Positions 39,601 through 50,416 of a DNA stretch of 64,000 bases are shown one piece after another. The stretch's first letter is position 1. Each line of letters opens with the position of its first letter. Source of the stretch: Apricaphanius iberus (Eukaryota > Chordata > Actinopteri > Cyprinodontiformes > Aphaniidae); assembly GCA_028564705.1 (NCBI GenBank), contig JAPXFQ010002633.1:147001-211000 (forward strand). The letters are read 5' to 3'. Under the pieces are notes generated by a model. It ran no database searches. It saw nothing but the letters and a program-made list of their open reading frames with translations, and was not told the origin of the DNA. The position numbers were made by a program, and so were the translations under genes.

Positions 39601-41304
39601 GAACATATCGTGTTGAATGTAAGTCAATTTATTTTGCTCTAAAACAGCTCAAATCTTCAGGGGATCTGTGGTTTTTGCTATGGTTTTTAAATGAGTTGCT
39701 TGTTATCATGACACCACATTACATGGCCGAGCTTGCCTTGGTACCACCTAACCCCTGGGTACAAGGGCGCCAAATCATGCCACTGTAAGCCTGTTATCTG
39801 ATGGCGCAACTGAACAGACTAGTTAAATTTCCATCCACCAACCACTCCACTCTCGATGACTCACACTTGAACTATTCCTGCTTAAAGTGGTCACTCGACT
39901 GTCTGTGGCTAGTCGGTTGTTGAATCAGTCCACCTTTATGTTTCTAAATGTTAATATGCCAATACAGTTATAACAGAGTAGCTATGGGTGCTCAGAATAG
40001 CAGCATGCTCAAATTTTGACTTTGTAATAAAAACATGTTCTAGTTAAATGCCATGACACGACACAAGTCGACATTGGTGTGAAAAAAAAGGGAGGGGGTG
40101 GCAGAGAAATTCTGATTAAAGTCATGTGGTTAAAAGCTGCCTGCCTCTGCAGTAGTACCCTGGAAAAAAAAAAAACAATGACTGGCAAATATGGTATGTT
40201 GTTTTACTATGAGCTGTTAAAAAAAAACCAAAACTTTAAATATAGGATTTTTCTGGAAAAAATATAATAGAAAAGGGATTTTGAGATTATTGTCTTTCTC
40301 CTTCGAAGCTGTGAAAGCAAAAATGAAATTACATGTATATTCAAACATTTCCGGCAAAATTTTTCATTCTGATATCTCTGGCTGGATATTCATTAAATGA
40401 AACAACTTGTTGGTGTGTACATTAATGTGCATAATCTTGACCTAAATCTTAAAAATTTTAATATTACCCAACTGAAATTTAACAGCCAACGTGCACTTTA
40501 AGACTTGAAAGGAAAATTTGGGGAAATACTGGATCTATAAATCAATCCTAAGCATGTGTTAATAAAATAGCTATGCCAGTAACACAGAAATCCCAATAAT
40601 ATTCTGGAAAGTATCGTAAAATACAATTCTGAAAGGGCTTGGCAAGCTATTATTGTAGACATGTTATTTTTATTTTTTTTATGTGCCATGGGATTATGTA
40701 AACTGTGTTGGGGATTGTGACATCTTATCATCTTGTTGACAGTATGGTGAGCCAAGTTGGGAATTTTTACTATATGGAAACAGCTGTGCCTTTTACTGTC
40801 AGTCTCCATCTTCCTTGTAAACAAACTCTTTTTTGAGAAATGGAAGCCAAAAGACACAGGAAAAATACTATATAAAAAAGCAACAAAAAAAAGCACAGTG
40901 ATGGACAGAAACAAGCCGAGGTGCAGATAACACTTCAACAACAGGAACATATCCAGGCTTTATGTAATAGACAGATAAACAAAGACAAATTGAGGGACAC
41001 ACAAGGCCAAAGACACACACTGATAGACACTGTGAAACACAATTACTTGCCCCTGTGAGGAAGAGATCTGCAGAGGTATGTATAAATAAGTTATAGATTG
41101 TGTTACTGTAAAGAACACTACATAATGCCCTGTGCACTAAAGACATAATGGCACGACTGAGTACCATCTACTTTAGTTGACCATAAAGGCAGGAAGGTGC
41201 AATGCCCTTAAAACAATAAATAACAAATTTTTTTATAAAAAGAACGGAACTTTTATGGGATAAGCATACCAATAGTATTTGGTATAAACTGGCATATAGT
41301 CCCT
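33643..41304. other. Long stretch with no gene seen
   Basis: About 7.7 kb without a recognisable gene or classed repeat. It holds an 18-G run (34955-34972), a CA tract (36247-36266) and many poly-A or poly-T runs. A 36-bp segment is shared between 35926-35961 and 40281-40316. The longest open frame (40498-40950, minus, 150 codons) has no domain I recognise; its composition and isolation argue against a gene. Overlapping minus frames near 38003-38394 are also unconvincing. If the window lies in a large intron, this is its plainest part. Confidence 0.5.
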
Positions 41305-42060
41305 TGAAGACATGTTCCTACCCCTTTACGTTTTTTTATTTTGTCATATTATAGTCACAAACTTCAATTTTTATTTATGGATGTGATAACCAATAGAAAG
41401 TATCAAATTATTCTGAATTGAAAAGAAAATAAGGGGTTTTAAAGTTTTTCACAAATAAAAATGCTTGAGTATGTACATTTTACCCTTTTAATCAGTTACC
41501 CCTAAATGAAATCCACTGCAATCAACTGCTTTCTGAAATAATCTAATCCTGGTAAATTGATTTTCCCCACGTATGATTAAATGTCAGTATAAACAGATGT
41601 TCAAATAAGGCCTAAATTTACTTAGACAGCATTAGAGTACACCCAGCCAAGGAGCAAAGCAGCCAAGTCAAGAATAAAGTTATAAAAATACATTTAAAAT
41701 TGGGTCAAGTTTGGAAACAGTAAGTCATGTATTCAAGTTCTCAATAAGTCTTGTTCAAACTATAATTTGAGCATTGAAAAAAACAAGAAACAACTGCAAA
41801 CCTATAACAATTGACCACGAAACTTAACTAACAAGATCAAACAAGGCCAAATAGAGGAGTAATCAAGGACGCAGTCAATGAAGTAACTCTGGAGGATTAG
41901 CTGAGATTCATAGTTCAGAACTATTCAAATATGACCTTTTTTAAGATTGCAAAAAAGGACATTGTTGAAAGCCATACGAAGTCCAGTTTAAATTTAGCCA
42001 CAAACTATATAAAGGACACGGGAAACGAGTGGAAGCAGGGTTACTGTTACATATATGACA
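41305..42060 (+). mobile_element. Tc1 relic, 5' repeat and N-terminal part
   Basis: The left part (CCTACCCCTTTACG, then ATTTTGTCATATTATAGTCA, CAAACTTCAATTTTTATTTA, then CACTGCAATCAACTGCTTTC) matches the terminal repeat of a fish Tc1 family. Downstream AACAACTGCAAACCTA, GTAACTCTGGAGGATTAGC and GACATTGTTGAAAGCCATA follow the transposase coding order, but frames are scrambled. It probably joins the C-terminal piece at 42265 as one element with its middle lost. Confidence 0.7.
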
Positions 42061-42264
42061 CAACATCAATAAGCAACATAATTTCACTGCTGAAATCTTG
42101 ATTTTGTTTGTCTAAGATATTTATGTATTTATTTTTATATAACACTGTGTTATAGTGTCTGGCCTGATTGACTATAATAAACTGACCTTCAACTTACTGA
42201 GCATTTTCTTCCTGGCCCTTTAAGATATGCCTTTGAGTAGCCCTGCTTTATATCACAGCAAATT

Positions 42265-42545
42265 ATTGTGTTGAAATTGCCCAGTCCAGACATAAATCCA
42301 ATTGAGAATATTTGGCAAGACTTACAAATAGATGTTCATAGAAATTCTGTCCAGTCTGAGTTTGAGCTAATTTGCAAGGCGAGGAGGGCAACATTTTCAA
42401 TCCCTAGTTGTGCAGAGCTGGTAAAGAAACACCCCAAAGGATTCGCTGCTGCAGTTGCAGCAAAAGTTCAAGAAGGTTTTGACAGGAAACTGAATTCATG
42501 CACACCCCCAACATTTAAAAAATATTACTGAATGTTCCTTCTGTA
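42265..42545 (+). pseudogene. Tc1 transposase C-terminal relic
   Basis: An open frame of 87 codons reads SPDINPIENIWQDLQIDVHR, then SEFELICKARRATFSIPSCA, ELVKKHPKGFAAAVAAK. This is the C-terminal end of a Tc1 transposase and includes the glutamate of the DDE triad within NPIE. The first two catalytic aspartates lie upstream in active relatives and are missing here. It follows the 41305-42060 relic in the same orientation. No 3' terminal repeat is recognisable after it, so the element is truncated. Confidence 0.85.
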
Positions 42546-43161
42546 ATGTGAAGAGCCCAAGCCTTATGATAAGGTTCGTACATTACATACATTTCTTTTT
42601 TTATATATACAGTGTTTTAGATAAAAACTTTCTTTAGAACATATGAATTCACTACCAGGCTGTCAGATAATACTAGTCTCTGCTGGTCACATGATGAAGC
42701 ACTTTTCATTTTCTGCCCTTATTCTTGAGAGTTTATCTTTCTGTGCTCACTGCATCTCAGAGGATAGCTCAGAGTAGACTGTAAAGTAATTTAAACTTCT
42801 CCTCTTGGATATTTAGCCGAGCATCGGGGGTAGCTAGCAGAACGCAGTAGGTGGTAGTCTAACACTGAAAAGAAAGAGCTGTTAAGACGTTTCTCGTGGC
42901 TCTTTCATATAACTTGTACAGCATTTATAAAGAGAAGGGACAAAGCTCTAAAGTAGTATGGAGTCTAGGTGCAAATGGCACTTATTTGGAATTAGACAGC
43001 TGAACAAAATATACAATTTCCATCACCAGTGTTTGGTTTTTAAAACATAACATGCTTAATGATCCAATCTTACAAAACTGTATTAAAAGCCAAGCACATT
43101 GTTTTAAGTTCTCTGTAACAATGTATTTATATCTTCTCTGTGATGAAATAAACAAGGAGTT
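42546..43161. other. No gene seen
   Basis: Anonymous sequence up to the SINE. Confidence 0.5.
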
Positions 43162-43323
43162 GGGTGTTTGCCTTGTAATCGGAAGGTTGCCGGTTCGAGC
43201 CCCGGCTCCGACGGTCTCAGTTGTTGTGTCCTTGGGCAAGACACTTCACCCGTTGCCTACTGGTGGTGGTCAGAGGGCCCAGTGGCGCCAGTGTCCGGCA
43301 GCCTCGCCTCTGTCAGTGCACCA
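43162..43323 (+). mobile_element. tRNA-derived SINE, truncated
   Basis: TGTTTGCCTTGTAATCGG, AGGTTGCC and a B-box GGTTCGAGCCC (43192-43202) form the right half of a tRNA-like head. It is followed by CTTGGGCAAGACACTTCACC, CGTTGCCTACTGGTGGTGG and CAGTGGCGCCAGTGTC, a tail body common in perciform fish. The A-box half is missing on the left, and the body stops at about 43323. The B-box belongs to a SINE, not a functional tRNA, since no acceptor stem can form. Confidence 0.8.
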
Positions 43324-43617
43324 ATAAAACTCTGGATCCAAATATCAACCTTAGAATATTATAATTAATTTTTTCATCCCACAACATATCTTCATGATGA
43401 CGCAATTAATTTGCAAATATTGTTACCTTTGACATCCAGTGCTACTACAGATAAATACTAACAGTCCAATGGCCTAAGATAAGAGTGTACTTTTAGCTCT
43501 TAGTTCATGTCATAAGAAGATATTCTTATATAAATTGTGAAATTATAGGATACAATTGGGTAGACAAAATTCCAAATGTGCAAATATAGAGCAATACTCC
43601 TATATTGTTCATTTAAG

Positions 43618-43619
<2 letters not shown>

Positions 43620-43678
<59 letters not shown>
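43620..43678. repeat. (TA)n microsatellite
   Basis: Uninterrupted TA tract of about 59 bp directly left of a retroposon tail. Confidence 0.95.
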
Positions 43679-43681
<3 letters not shown>

Positions 43682-43835
43682 GTTTTTATTTTTTATTTAT
43701 TTATTTATTTATTTGGGACAGTGCATGCTAATGGACATACATGTAGTGATGACATGAATGTAAGCATGCCAGATTATAGCCTAAGGCTAATTTCCATCTG
43801 TAGTCCCAAGATGGTGGTTACACAAAAGTCTATTG
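43679..43835 (-). mobile_element. Retroposon 3' end with (AAAT)n tail
   Basis: On the minus strand the sequence ends in an (AAAT)n tail (43690-43713 on plus as TTTA repeats). It is preceded by GGGACAGTGCATGCTAATGG, GATTATAGCCTAAGGCTAAT and TCCATCTGTAGTCCC, words of a common teleost LINE/SINE 3' end. The remainder is not resolved. Confidence 0.55.
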
Positions 43836-44411
43836 ACATTAAACAGTCAGTTGATTAGAAATAAAACATAAATAAATTGTATTAAATACTATTTATCAGA
43901 GTTTCAGGTCGCTATGGACCCGTGTTGTTCAAGATTCTGGTCATTGGGACCCGAGCTGTTAGTAAAGTTAGGGTCCTGTGACATTATAAAAAATGGTCCA
44001 GTGATAATCGAAATGGCCCAATTACTATAAATTAATCAAATATATTAGAAGCCTTATAATGCATTTAAAATAAAATCTATCCAGTGGTGCCTCTTGCACA
44101 GATATAACTGTCTACAAAGAAGATATCATATACTTTTTCTGGTAAATTTTTGAAAGTTTTTAACAAAAACTCTGCATAGCACATGTGGCATTGTTAGACT
44201 GTTGCACAAGCGTTCATGTGTAAATGCCTCCATGCACAGTTTTGCAGATAAATCTTCATTGTGTGCTTATCATAACATTGAATGAAAGCCTTGGTGAATG
44301 CACCTTGTAAAATGGGGGATCTACATGTCGTGCTGGAAGGCATTCAGTGAATTAATTAAAAGTTGAAAGGGGCACAGAGAAAGAGTGTGCCAAGGGAAAA
44401 AGCAGCAACAG

Positions 44412-44465
44412 AGACAGGCTTTCTCATCCTCTGTGGAAGAGCCTTCCACAGAGGATGAGATGTCT
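44412..44465. repeat. Perfect 18-bp palindrome with 3-nt loop
   Basis: TCTCATCCTCTGTGGAAG (44422-44439) is followed, after AGC, by its exact inverse (44443-44460). After a 5-nt bulge on the left, AGACA and TGTCT extend the pairing to 44412 and 44465. It could form a hairpin or cruciform. Confidence 0.95.
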
Positions 44466-45092
44466 GTGTGAGGACTATAGCTAACAGGTAGATAGCATTT
44501 GCCAGACACATTCTGTCTGCATGTGAAGGACGAAAAAAAAAAAAATCCCCCACTTTGTGCATTTAAAACAATACCACACAATTTTTACAAAATAATTCAG
44601 GTGGTTTTTATTAACCTATTCTAGAATATTTTTAATTTTGATTAAATATTGTCTTTAAATAATAAAAAGCGTTTCTTTCAAGGTAGTTGCAGAAGCAGGT
44701 TATGTAAGCAGACCAACTTCAAAACTGAGTAGATGAGGAGACAGATGGTGGAACACCAGATATGAGATGAAGCAGTGGAAGACCAGAAGCGCCTATTAAA
44801 TTGCACAGTAATGAGGTCTGGGAGAAGTCAAGTGTTTAGGAATAGACCACAGGATACATGGTGTCTCAGTGACCATGGCTCACTGCAGCAGTGTGTCTGG
44901 GTGTGTGTAAGGACTGGGAAACTGTTTTATTAGGGAGGGATGATTGGATAATTTTGACTGGTTAGATCTGTCAACCCCTGATTATAACTGCAAATACTGA
45001 GATGCATAAATCAGCATGAGAAGGATAAACAGATAAATGAGTGAGCAGTGACCATTGCACTGTGGAGGAAGACACTGAAGAGAAAGGGGCGG

Positions 45093-45134
45093 ATGTGTGT
45101 GTGTGTGTGTGGGGGGGGGGGGGTGGGGGGGGTG
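45093..45134. repeat. (GT)n plus poly-G tract
   Basis: A GT run of about 18 bp passes into a G tract interrupted by two T residues. Confidence 0.95.
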
Positions 45135-46155
45135 GATCGAATGAGGAAATGGGGATAAATGTACCTCCCATCCTAGCTGTCATTGAGGGAGGAATGAAGC
45201 ACTAAAGGCATAGGAACTAGGCACCTAAAGTGTTTTCAATATAATTTGCTTTAGTTAATTATCATTAGTTATCTAATGTTGGGTATTTAAAATCATTTAG
45301 TCAAAGTCGATACATTTACTGTCAAATTAAAGTTTCGGATACTGGATGGATTGCATATAACTTATGCTCTCATTTATCAAATGTTTGCAAAAAACGGCCC
45401 ATATTTTTTTCTATGAATGAAATTCAGAGTGTTTACACAGACAGTCAAAAGTTGGATTGATCGAATGTGCGGTTGCCACTCAAACGCATGCTCCTCCACA
45501 ATCATCTGATGATAAATCTGACATGCATACCTTGGTGCTCTTGCCTGTTTACATGCATTTGCATACAGAAACGCTCTCTGTTAACCATATTTGGTCACAC
45601 CACATCCTCTAAGACATGCATAAAGTCCATTGAGTAATGTGGAAACACTTAACTTCTGCTTAACTTCTTGTCCCAAATCTAGAAGTTTGGTACTGTAGTT
45701 GGAAAAACATGTCAAATAAAGAGGTGAGAAATATTCCTTTATTTCTTGGAGGTTTTAATTTGAACTTGTTTGTACAAGCAAAGAGGAACAGCATCTCACA
45801 GTATTGCCAGGATCCATGTAACAGCTGACCTAGTCCCAACAACTAACAAAGCCTTTTTATAAATTTAGATAACCTTTTTATTGTCTGTACCCTATCAGTA
45901 AACATTTCTCCATGGTGAAGTTCCCAAACTCTAAGGCGTATTTGTCTGATAGGTCATGCTCAAACTTAGGACACGTCAGGACACCCAGTGGTCCGAGGGT
46001 CGTTTCCATGGCAATACTAGAATTAAGGAATTCTAATATCAGTTCATTTGACCTAATCTAATATTATACAGTGTCACACAATCAGAACATCACTATATCA
46101 CAGAAAATATCATTCTTAATATAAATTTCCCAATATAACTTCTCAATATACATTT

Positions 46156-46217
46156 TTCCATAACAGTTATCAGCTCAGGGCTGATAACTGTTCCATAACA
46201 GTTATCAGCTCAGGGCT
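46156..46217. repeat. 27-bp direct repeat containing a hairpin
   Basis: TTCCATAACAGTTATCAG plus CTCAGGGCT occurs at 46156-46182 and exactly again at 46191-46217. Within the first copy CAGTTATCAG and CTGATAACTG (46164-46173 and 46181-46190) can pair. Confidence 0.9.
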
Positions 46218-46591
46218 TATTGAATAAAACAATAACACTGCTTGGTAGAAAGTGACAGAGGCAGTGAATGTGGTCGGTACAGTGGAGAGGTTAACTGTTG
46301 AAAAAAAAAATTTAAAAAAATGGTTTGATATTAAACTGAATACAATAAAACGTTCCTCAGCACTCAGCTGGGTCAGATCTTTGACTGGGGATGCTCAGAT
46401 CATGACATTTATTTGACAATTGTGTGGCCATGCGTAATGGGAGACACTGCTTTTGCTGGCATCAATACGCATGGAGACAGCGACAACCTGCTGCATCCAT
46501 AAGCAGTACCATGCGGTTTCCATTGTGCAATTCTGCCTACAGTTTTTTTCTGCAAACCTTTATAAGTGTACCAACATACATTTAAACTTAA

Positions 46592-47091
46592 AGGCACAGT
46601 GTGTAATTTTCGGCCAGTAGGGGGCAGTGCATACTTAAATTATCACAAGCATGCGTCATCTGTGTCTTCGAGTAAGGAGCTCAACTACGGAGATCCAACT
46701 GTTTGTTTTGAAACGCTCAATTCCCTGAGAATTATGTATTTGGAGCAACATGACGAGCTCATCAGTCTCTTTCAGCGCTTGGAACTAGTGAAGAGGTAAA
46801 ATTTATTTATGGCGAAACGTTTTTGCATTTTGAGGGGAAATCAATGTTTTACTACCGGACGTGTTACGTGCGCTTTGTCCGTCCGGGCTCTTGTAGAAGT
46901 AAAGACGGCATCTAATATTGCTCCCCCCTGAAATAAGGACCCGCGCCTATGTATTTTTAAAACAGATTTTTAAAGTCATATTTTACACTATCGCCGATAT
47001 TTTGCAATTAATGTCTTTCACGTAATTATTAATGCATAATATTTTAATGGCAATTTTCAAAGATGTACTGCAAAAATTACACACTGTCACT
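46592..47091. mobile_element. 500-bp miniature element with TTAA target site
   Basis: Inverted ends AGGCACAGTGTGTAATTTT (left) and, read backwards, AGTGACAGTGTGTAATTTT (right) are flanked by TTAA at 46588-46591 and 47092-47095. A TTAA duplication is the signature of piggyBac and Kolobok transposons. I cannot separate these without a search. The interior includes GGCCAGTAGGGGGCAG and CpG-rich words (GACGTGTTACGTGCG) and no transposase. A 77-codon open frame (46566-46799) spans the left half but shows no domain. Confidence 0.85.
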
Positions 47092-48689
47092 TTAAGCCCT
47101 TGATGTGACAAGTAACCCCCCCCTTGAAATCCATAGAATCTCCATTGCTGATGATTCAAAATTTTGGTAAAAGACAGACAGACGCCAACATGAGATCCTT
47201 GTCAGAGGTGATAAACTGATGAGAGCAATATTTACTTAAAGGTGCAATATTTCTGTGGAGATTAATTTATCCAGGTAGAACTTCTTCTAAACGAGGATTA
47301 AAGAAAAAAAAAATAACTGAAATTACAAACATACTTGATGTTTCAGTGTTCATCCAAACACCTTCATCAGTTGTTTGGTGCATAGAAGTAACTCTGGCAA
47401 TTTTGTACAAAAAGGGGTCACATGACCTAGGTCACATGCCAGATGTCCAACTGTGTGCCAGAGAAGGTAATGTTCCAGCAGCTTTGGAGCCAGTTGGTTT
47501 GTCTGTACAGCACCGGGGTAATGTTCTCAAAACAGCATTGTATGATGAGGAAAGATGATGTCTCAGCCCCCACCCCTCATTTAAAGATATGCTAAAACCC
47601 AGAATTTTTTTTTTCTTTTTATAAACTAGAAATGGGTCTTTACCAATGCAGTTTTTTAGTTTCAGGGCATTTTTGGCATTTTCTTGTACACTTGCTAAAT
47701 TCTACACTTTTCGGTCTAAAAACGTCTTAATGCTGCCGCTCATGGTCAATGTGTGGCTACTGTATTTGAATGTAGTGGTTGGCTGAGAACAGTACATCTT
47801 TCCATTGTCTACTTCACAGGCATGGTCTCACATAGACGCCTTCCTTCTCTGACACACTTGCCCCACCCCGTGACTAGTTTAAATTGCTTATCTTGTATGC
47901 TACGTGCACATGGAAGCTATCCTGAGAGAAACTGTTTCAAATACATTACAATACTGTTTTAAATACATTGTGAATAAGGAAACAAAAGCTGACGCCATGA
48001 TTTCCTCCGAAGCTAATTAGCATCAATGGTTGTGCTAGGCTCTCTGCTTGCTTGCTACTATACGTGCTGCTGGCTTCAGGCAGTGTTGACTCAGCGCTGC
48101 CTAAACCAACGACTCGAACTGATACGGTGTTTGCCCTCTGGTCTCCAGAAAGCCTCCCTTTACCTCTGTTTGACGGCGGAGAAGAGACCTCATGATTTCT
48201 TCCTTTACTGTAGGTAAAGAGAGGCTTTATGGACCTCGGCGCCTCGGAAGGAAGGGAGATTACTTTGAAACAGATTTTCATCTCTGCCGGCTGGGTGCTT
48301 GTAAGTTTTTGTAATTTTAATAACGCTGCTCCGAGACGTAGTCATTATTCACTATCTGGCCCTGGAACCAGGAAATATGGTAGAGGGACAATCACATTTG
48401 AGCCCCCAAGGTTGCCAAGTCTTCAACAGCAAACAATGTGCCTCTCTATTTTTTTATATGACACAGACCGAGCTGAAGGCTGACGTTGACCTAATAATTG
48501 TAAAACACTCGGCTCTAGAAATGTTTTAAAATATTTTTTCAATGACCATCAACTCAATATTGCGGCGAAATGCATTTATCTACTTATCAACTTACTATTT
48601 ATTAATGTTCTCATTTCTCATCGTGTATTCTCTGGCTGATCAGTAGCTGACAACTCTCCATGAAATTCATGCACACAGTTTATGTAATT
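47092..48689. other. Possible unclassified repeat, no confident gene
   Basis: TTAAAGGTGCAATATTTCTG (about 47237) and TTTAAAGATATGCTAAAACC (about 47581) both look like miniature-element left ends, but I find no inverse partners. CpG-bearing sequence at 48000-48480 differs from the AT-rich surroundings. Open frames on both strands at 47946-48483 overlap each other and show no known domain. Confidence 0.35.
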
Positions 48690-48780
48690 TAGTACTGTTT
48701 GGATCAGTTTCGGCAGATTATGAACCTCGGATATCTGTATTGGTATCGGAAACAAAAAAAAGTGGATTGGTGCATCCCTA
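48690..48780. mobile_element. hAT right-end relic
   Basis: GGATCAGTTTCGGCAGATTA, then ATCTGTATTGGTATCGGAAA and AAAGTGGATTGGTGCATCCCTA-type terminus ending at 48780, matches the 3' end of a fish hAT group. The left end with inverse TAGGGATGCACC is not found upstream, so the copy is 5'-truncated or very diverged. Confidence 0.6.
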
Positions 48781-50394
48781 ATTTATACGTACAAACACCA
48801 AATGGTAAATACCATACAATGCCTAAAAGTGTTGCTACACATGAAACATGCACAGATCTGTGCATAAGTACGGTTGTTTTATGTGGGACCTGAAATTTAT
48901 TGCAGATGTTAGATTGTCTTCTGTTTGAATTTGCATCCCTAAACAAATGTAAGCCACTGTGATTAATTACAATTTCAAAATAATGGATGATTTTATTTTA
49001 GTACTGTGACATCCAAACTAATTTGTGTGACATTGTGACATCCAAATGTATTAGTGATTATCTGCAGCACTCGGCCGGCAGCCTTGTGCCTACAACGAAA
49101 TTACACCAGTGCTGATATTTGGCACAATAGCACTCCCTCTTGTGTGATATTGCTTAATAACAAAGTAAAAAAGATTTTTTTCATGAAATGCCAGACAGGT
49201 GCTTTAAAAACTGAGACCTCTAGCTCTATATCAAGTTTTGTTATTTCCTCAGAAACCTTCTGTATCTATTAAATATGTTTTTGTTATGTTTCAATTACCA
49301 TAAAAGCCTAATCCATCAATTATGATGTAAAAATTTTTGAGAAAGCATATTAAAAACTATTTTTAGATCAGGATAAAGTGACTAACCCTTCAGGAATTCA
49401 GGAGTGAAGAGGTTATTGGACACAAGAGAAATTAACCCTATAATATTGCCTTTAACAGTGAAATTAAAATAAAACCTTTTTATAATTAATTTGATTATGC
49501 AAAAAAATACATGGGTGTAAGAGTACAAATACATATACTCAAACAGTTTAAAAAGTTTTTTATAAAAAAGGGAAGGATAATATACAATTTATTTGAAAAT
49601 GTAAAAATAGTGATGGATCTAGTAAGAAGAGGAAAGACAGGCCATGTTATTGTGTGGGAGGTGAAAGGAAAGCATACAGAGGTCAGTGTTAACCGCTACA
49701 GTCTGGCTTTCTCTCTGAGACCTATCACAACAAATAACTCACTCTGATGGCATCCACTCTCACACAGTGCCTCCGTGGTGGGGTGAGCAGTGTGAATAGA
49801 GAGAAATAGTGGGGCTTTAAGTGGATAGGAGATAAAAGGAATGAAGACATTTTTATATATGAGTGGAACTGATGCAAGATCAGGATTATGACATATATGG
49901 CCATCATTGTCAACTGCCTTACATTTAAAGTCAGAAACCTCATACTAAAACAGATGAGCAGCAAAAAGTTAAATACTGAGTGCTATTTTCATTAGGTTTT
50001 ATAATCAAGGCTTGTCTTGTTGATAGTAGCATGATTTACAGGTAAATACATTTTGTTGTTTTTTACTGCAAACCAATCAAATAACATCTGCATAGATTCT
50101 ACAGAGAGCAAATGTTGAATGAATCAGAAATACCAAGCAAATTTACTGTTACTACAAAGATACTTCTTATTGTCCAGAGGACAAGCTAGCATTGTGGCCT
50201 GCTGTGCATTGTGTAGGTAAGCTGACAGACTAGGGAAGAGAAGAGACTGAGGTAGATAAGCTGTTGGGAGGACGATGTGCCAGGTGAGTGAATTCAGCAA
50301 TCGCTTCATGGTCAGACAGCCACGCCTAGGGAGAAGCAGAGACAGACAGTGGAAAAAATAATCAGGAAACAACAGGGAAAAGGAAAAAAAAAAT
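48781..50394. other. No gene seen
   Basis: A 13-bp TGTGACATCCAAA word repeats at about 49006 and 49034. The sequence at 49060-49260 (GTGCTGATATTTGGCACAAT) feels repeat-like but I cannot name it. No gene. Confidence 0.45.
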
Positions 50395-50416
50395 TATATA
50401 TATATATATATATATA
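50395..50416. repeat. (TA)n tract at the edge of the minisatellite element
   Basis: A TA run of about 22 bp directly precedes the minisatellite element. The inverted copy near 59.37 kb has a TA tract at the same place. Confidence 0.9.

Larger units (their letters stand above)
43836..46587. other. No gene seen; hairpin and simple repeats
   Basis: Anonymous sequence apart from the three items listed separately (44412, 45093 and 46156). Overlapping minus open frames at 44321-44581 cover the hairpin and are not supported as genes. Confidence 0.5.

Noticed and set aside
40498..40950. 150-codon minus-strand frame
   Set aside because: No domain, no splice context, and AT-driven composition; expected by chance in 64 kb.
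43192..43202. B-box-like word suggesting a tRNA gene
   Set aside because: No acceptor stem or A-box; the following sequence is a known-type SINE body.
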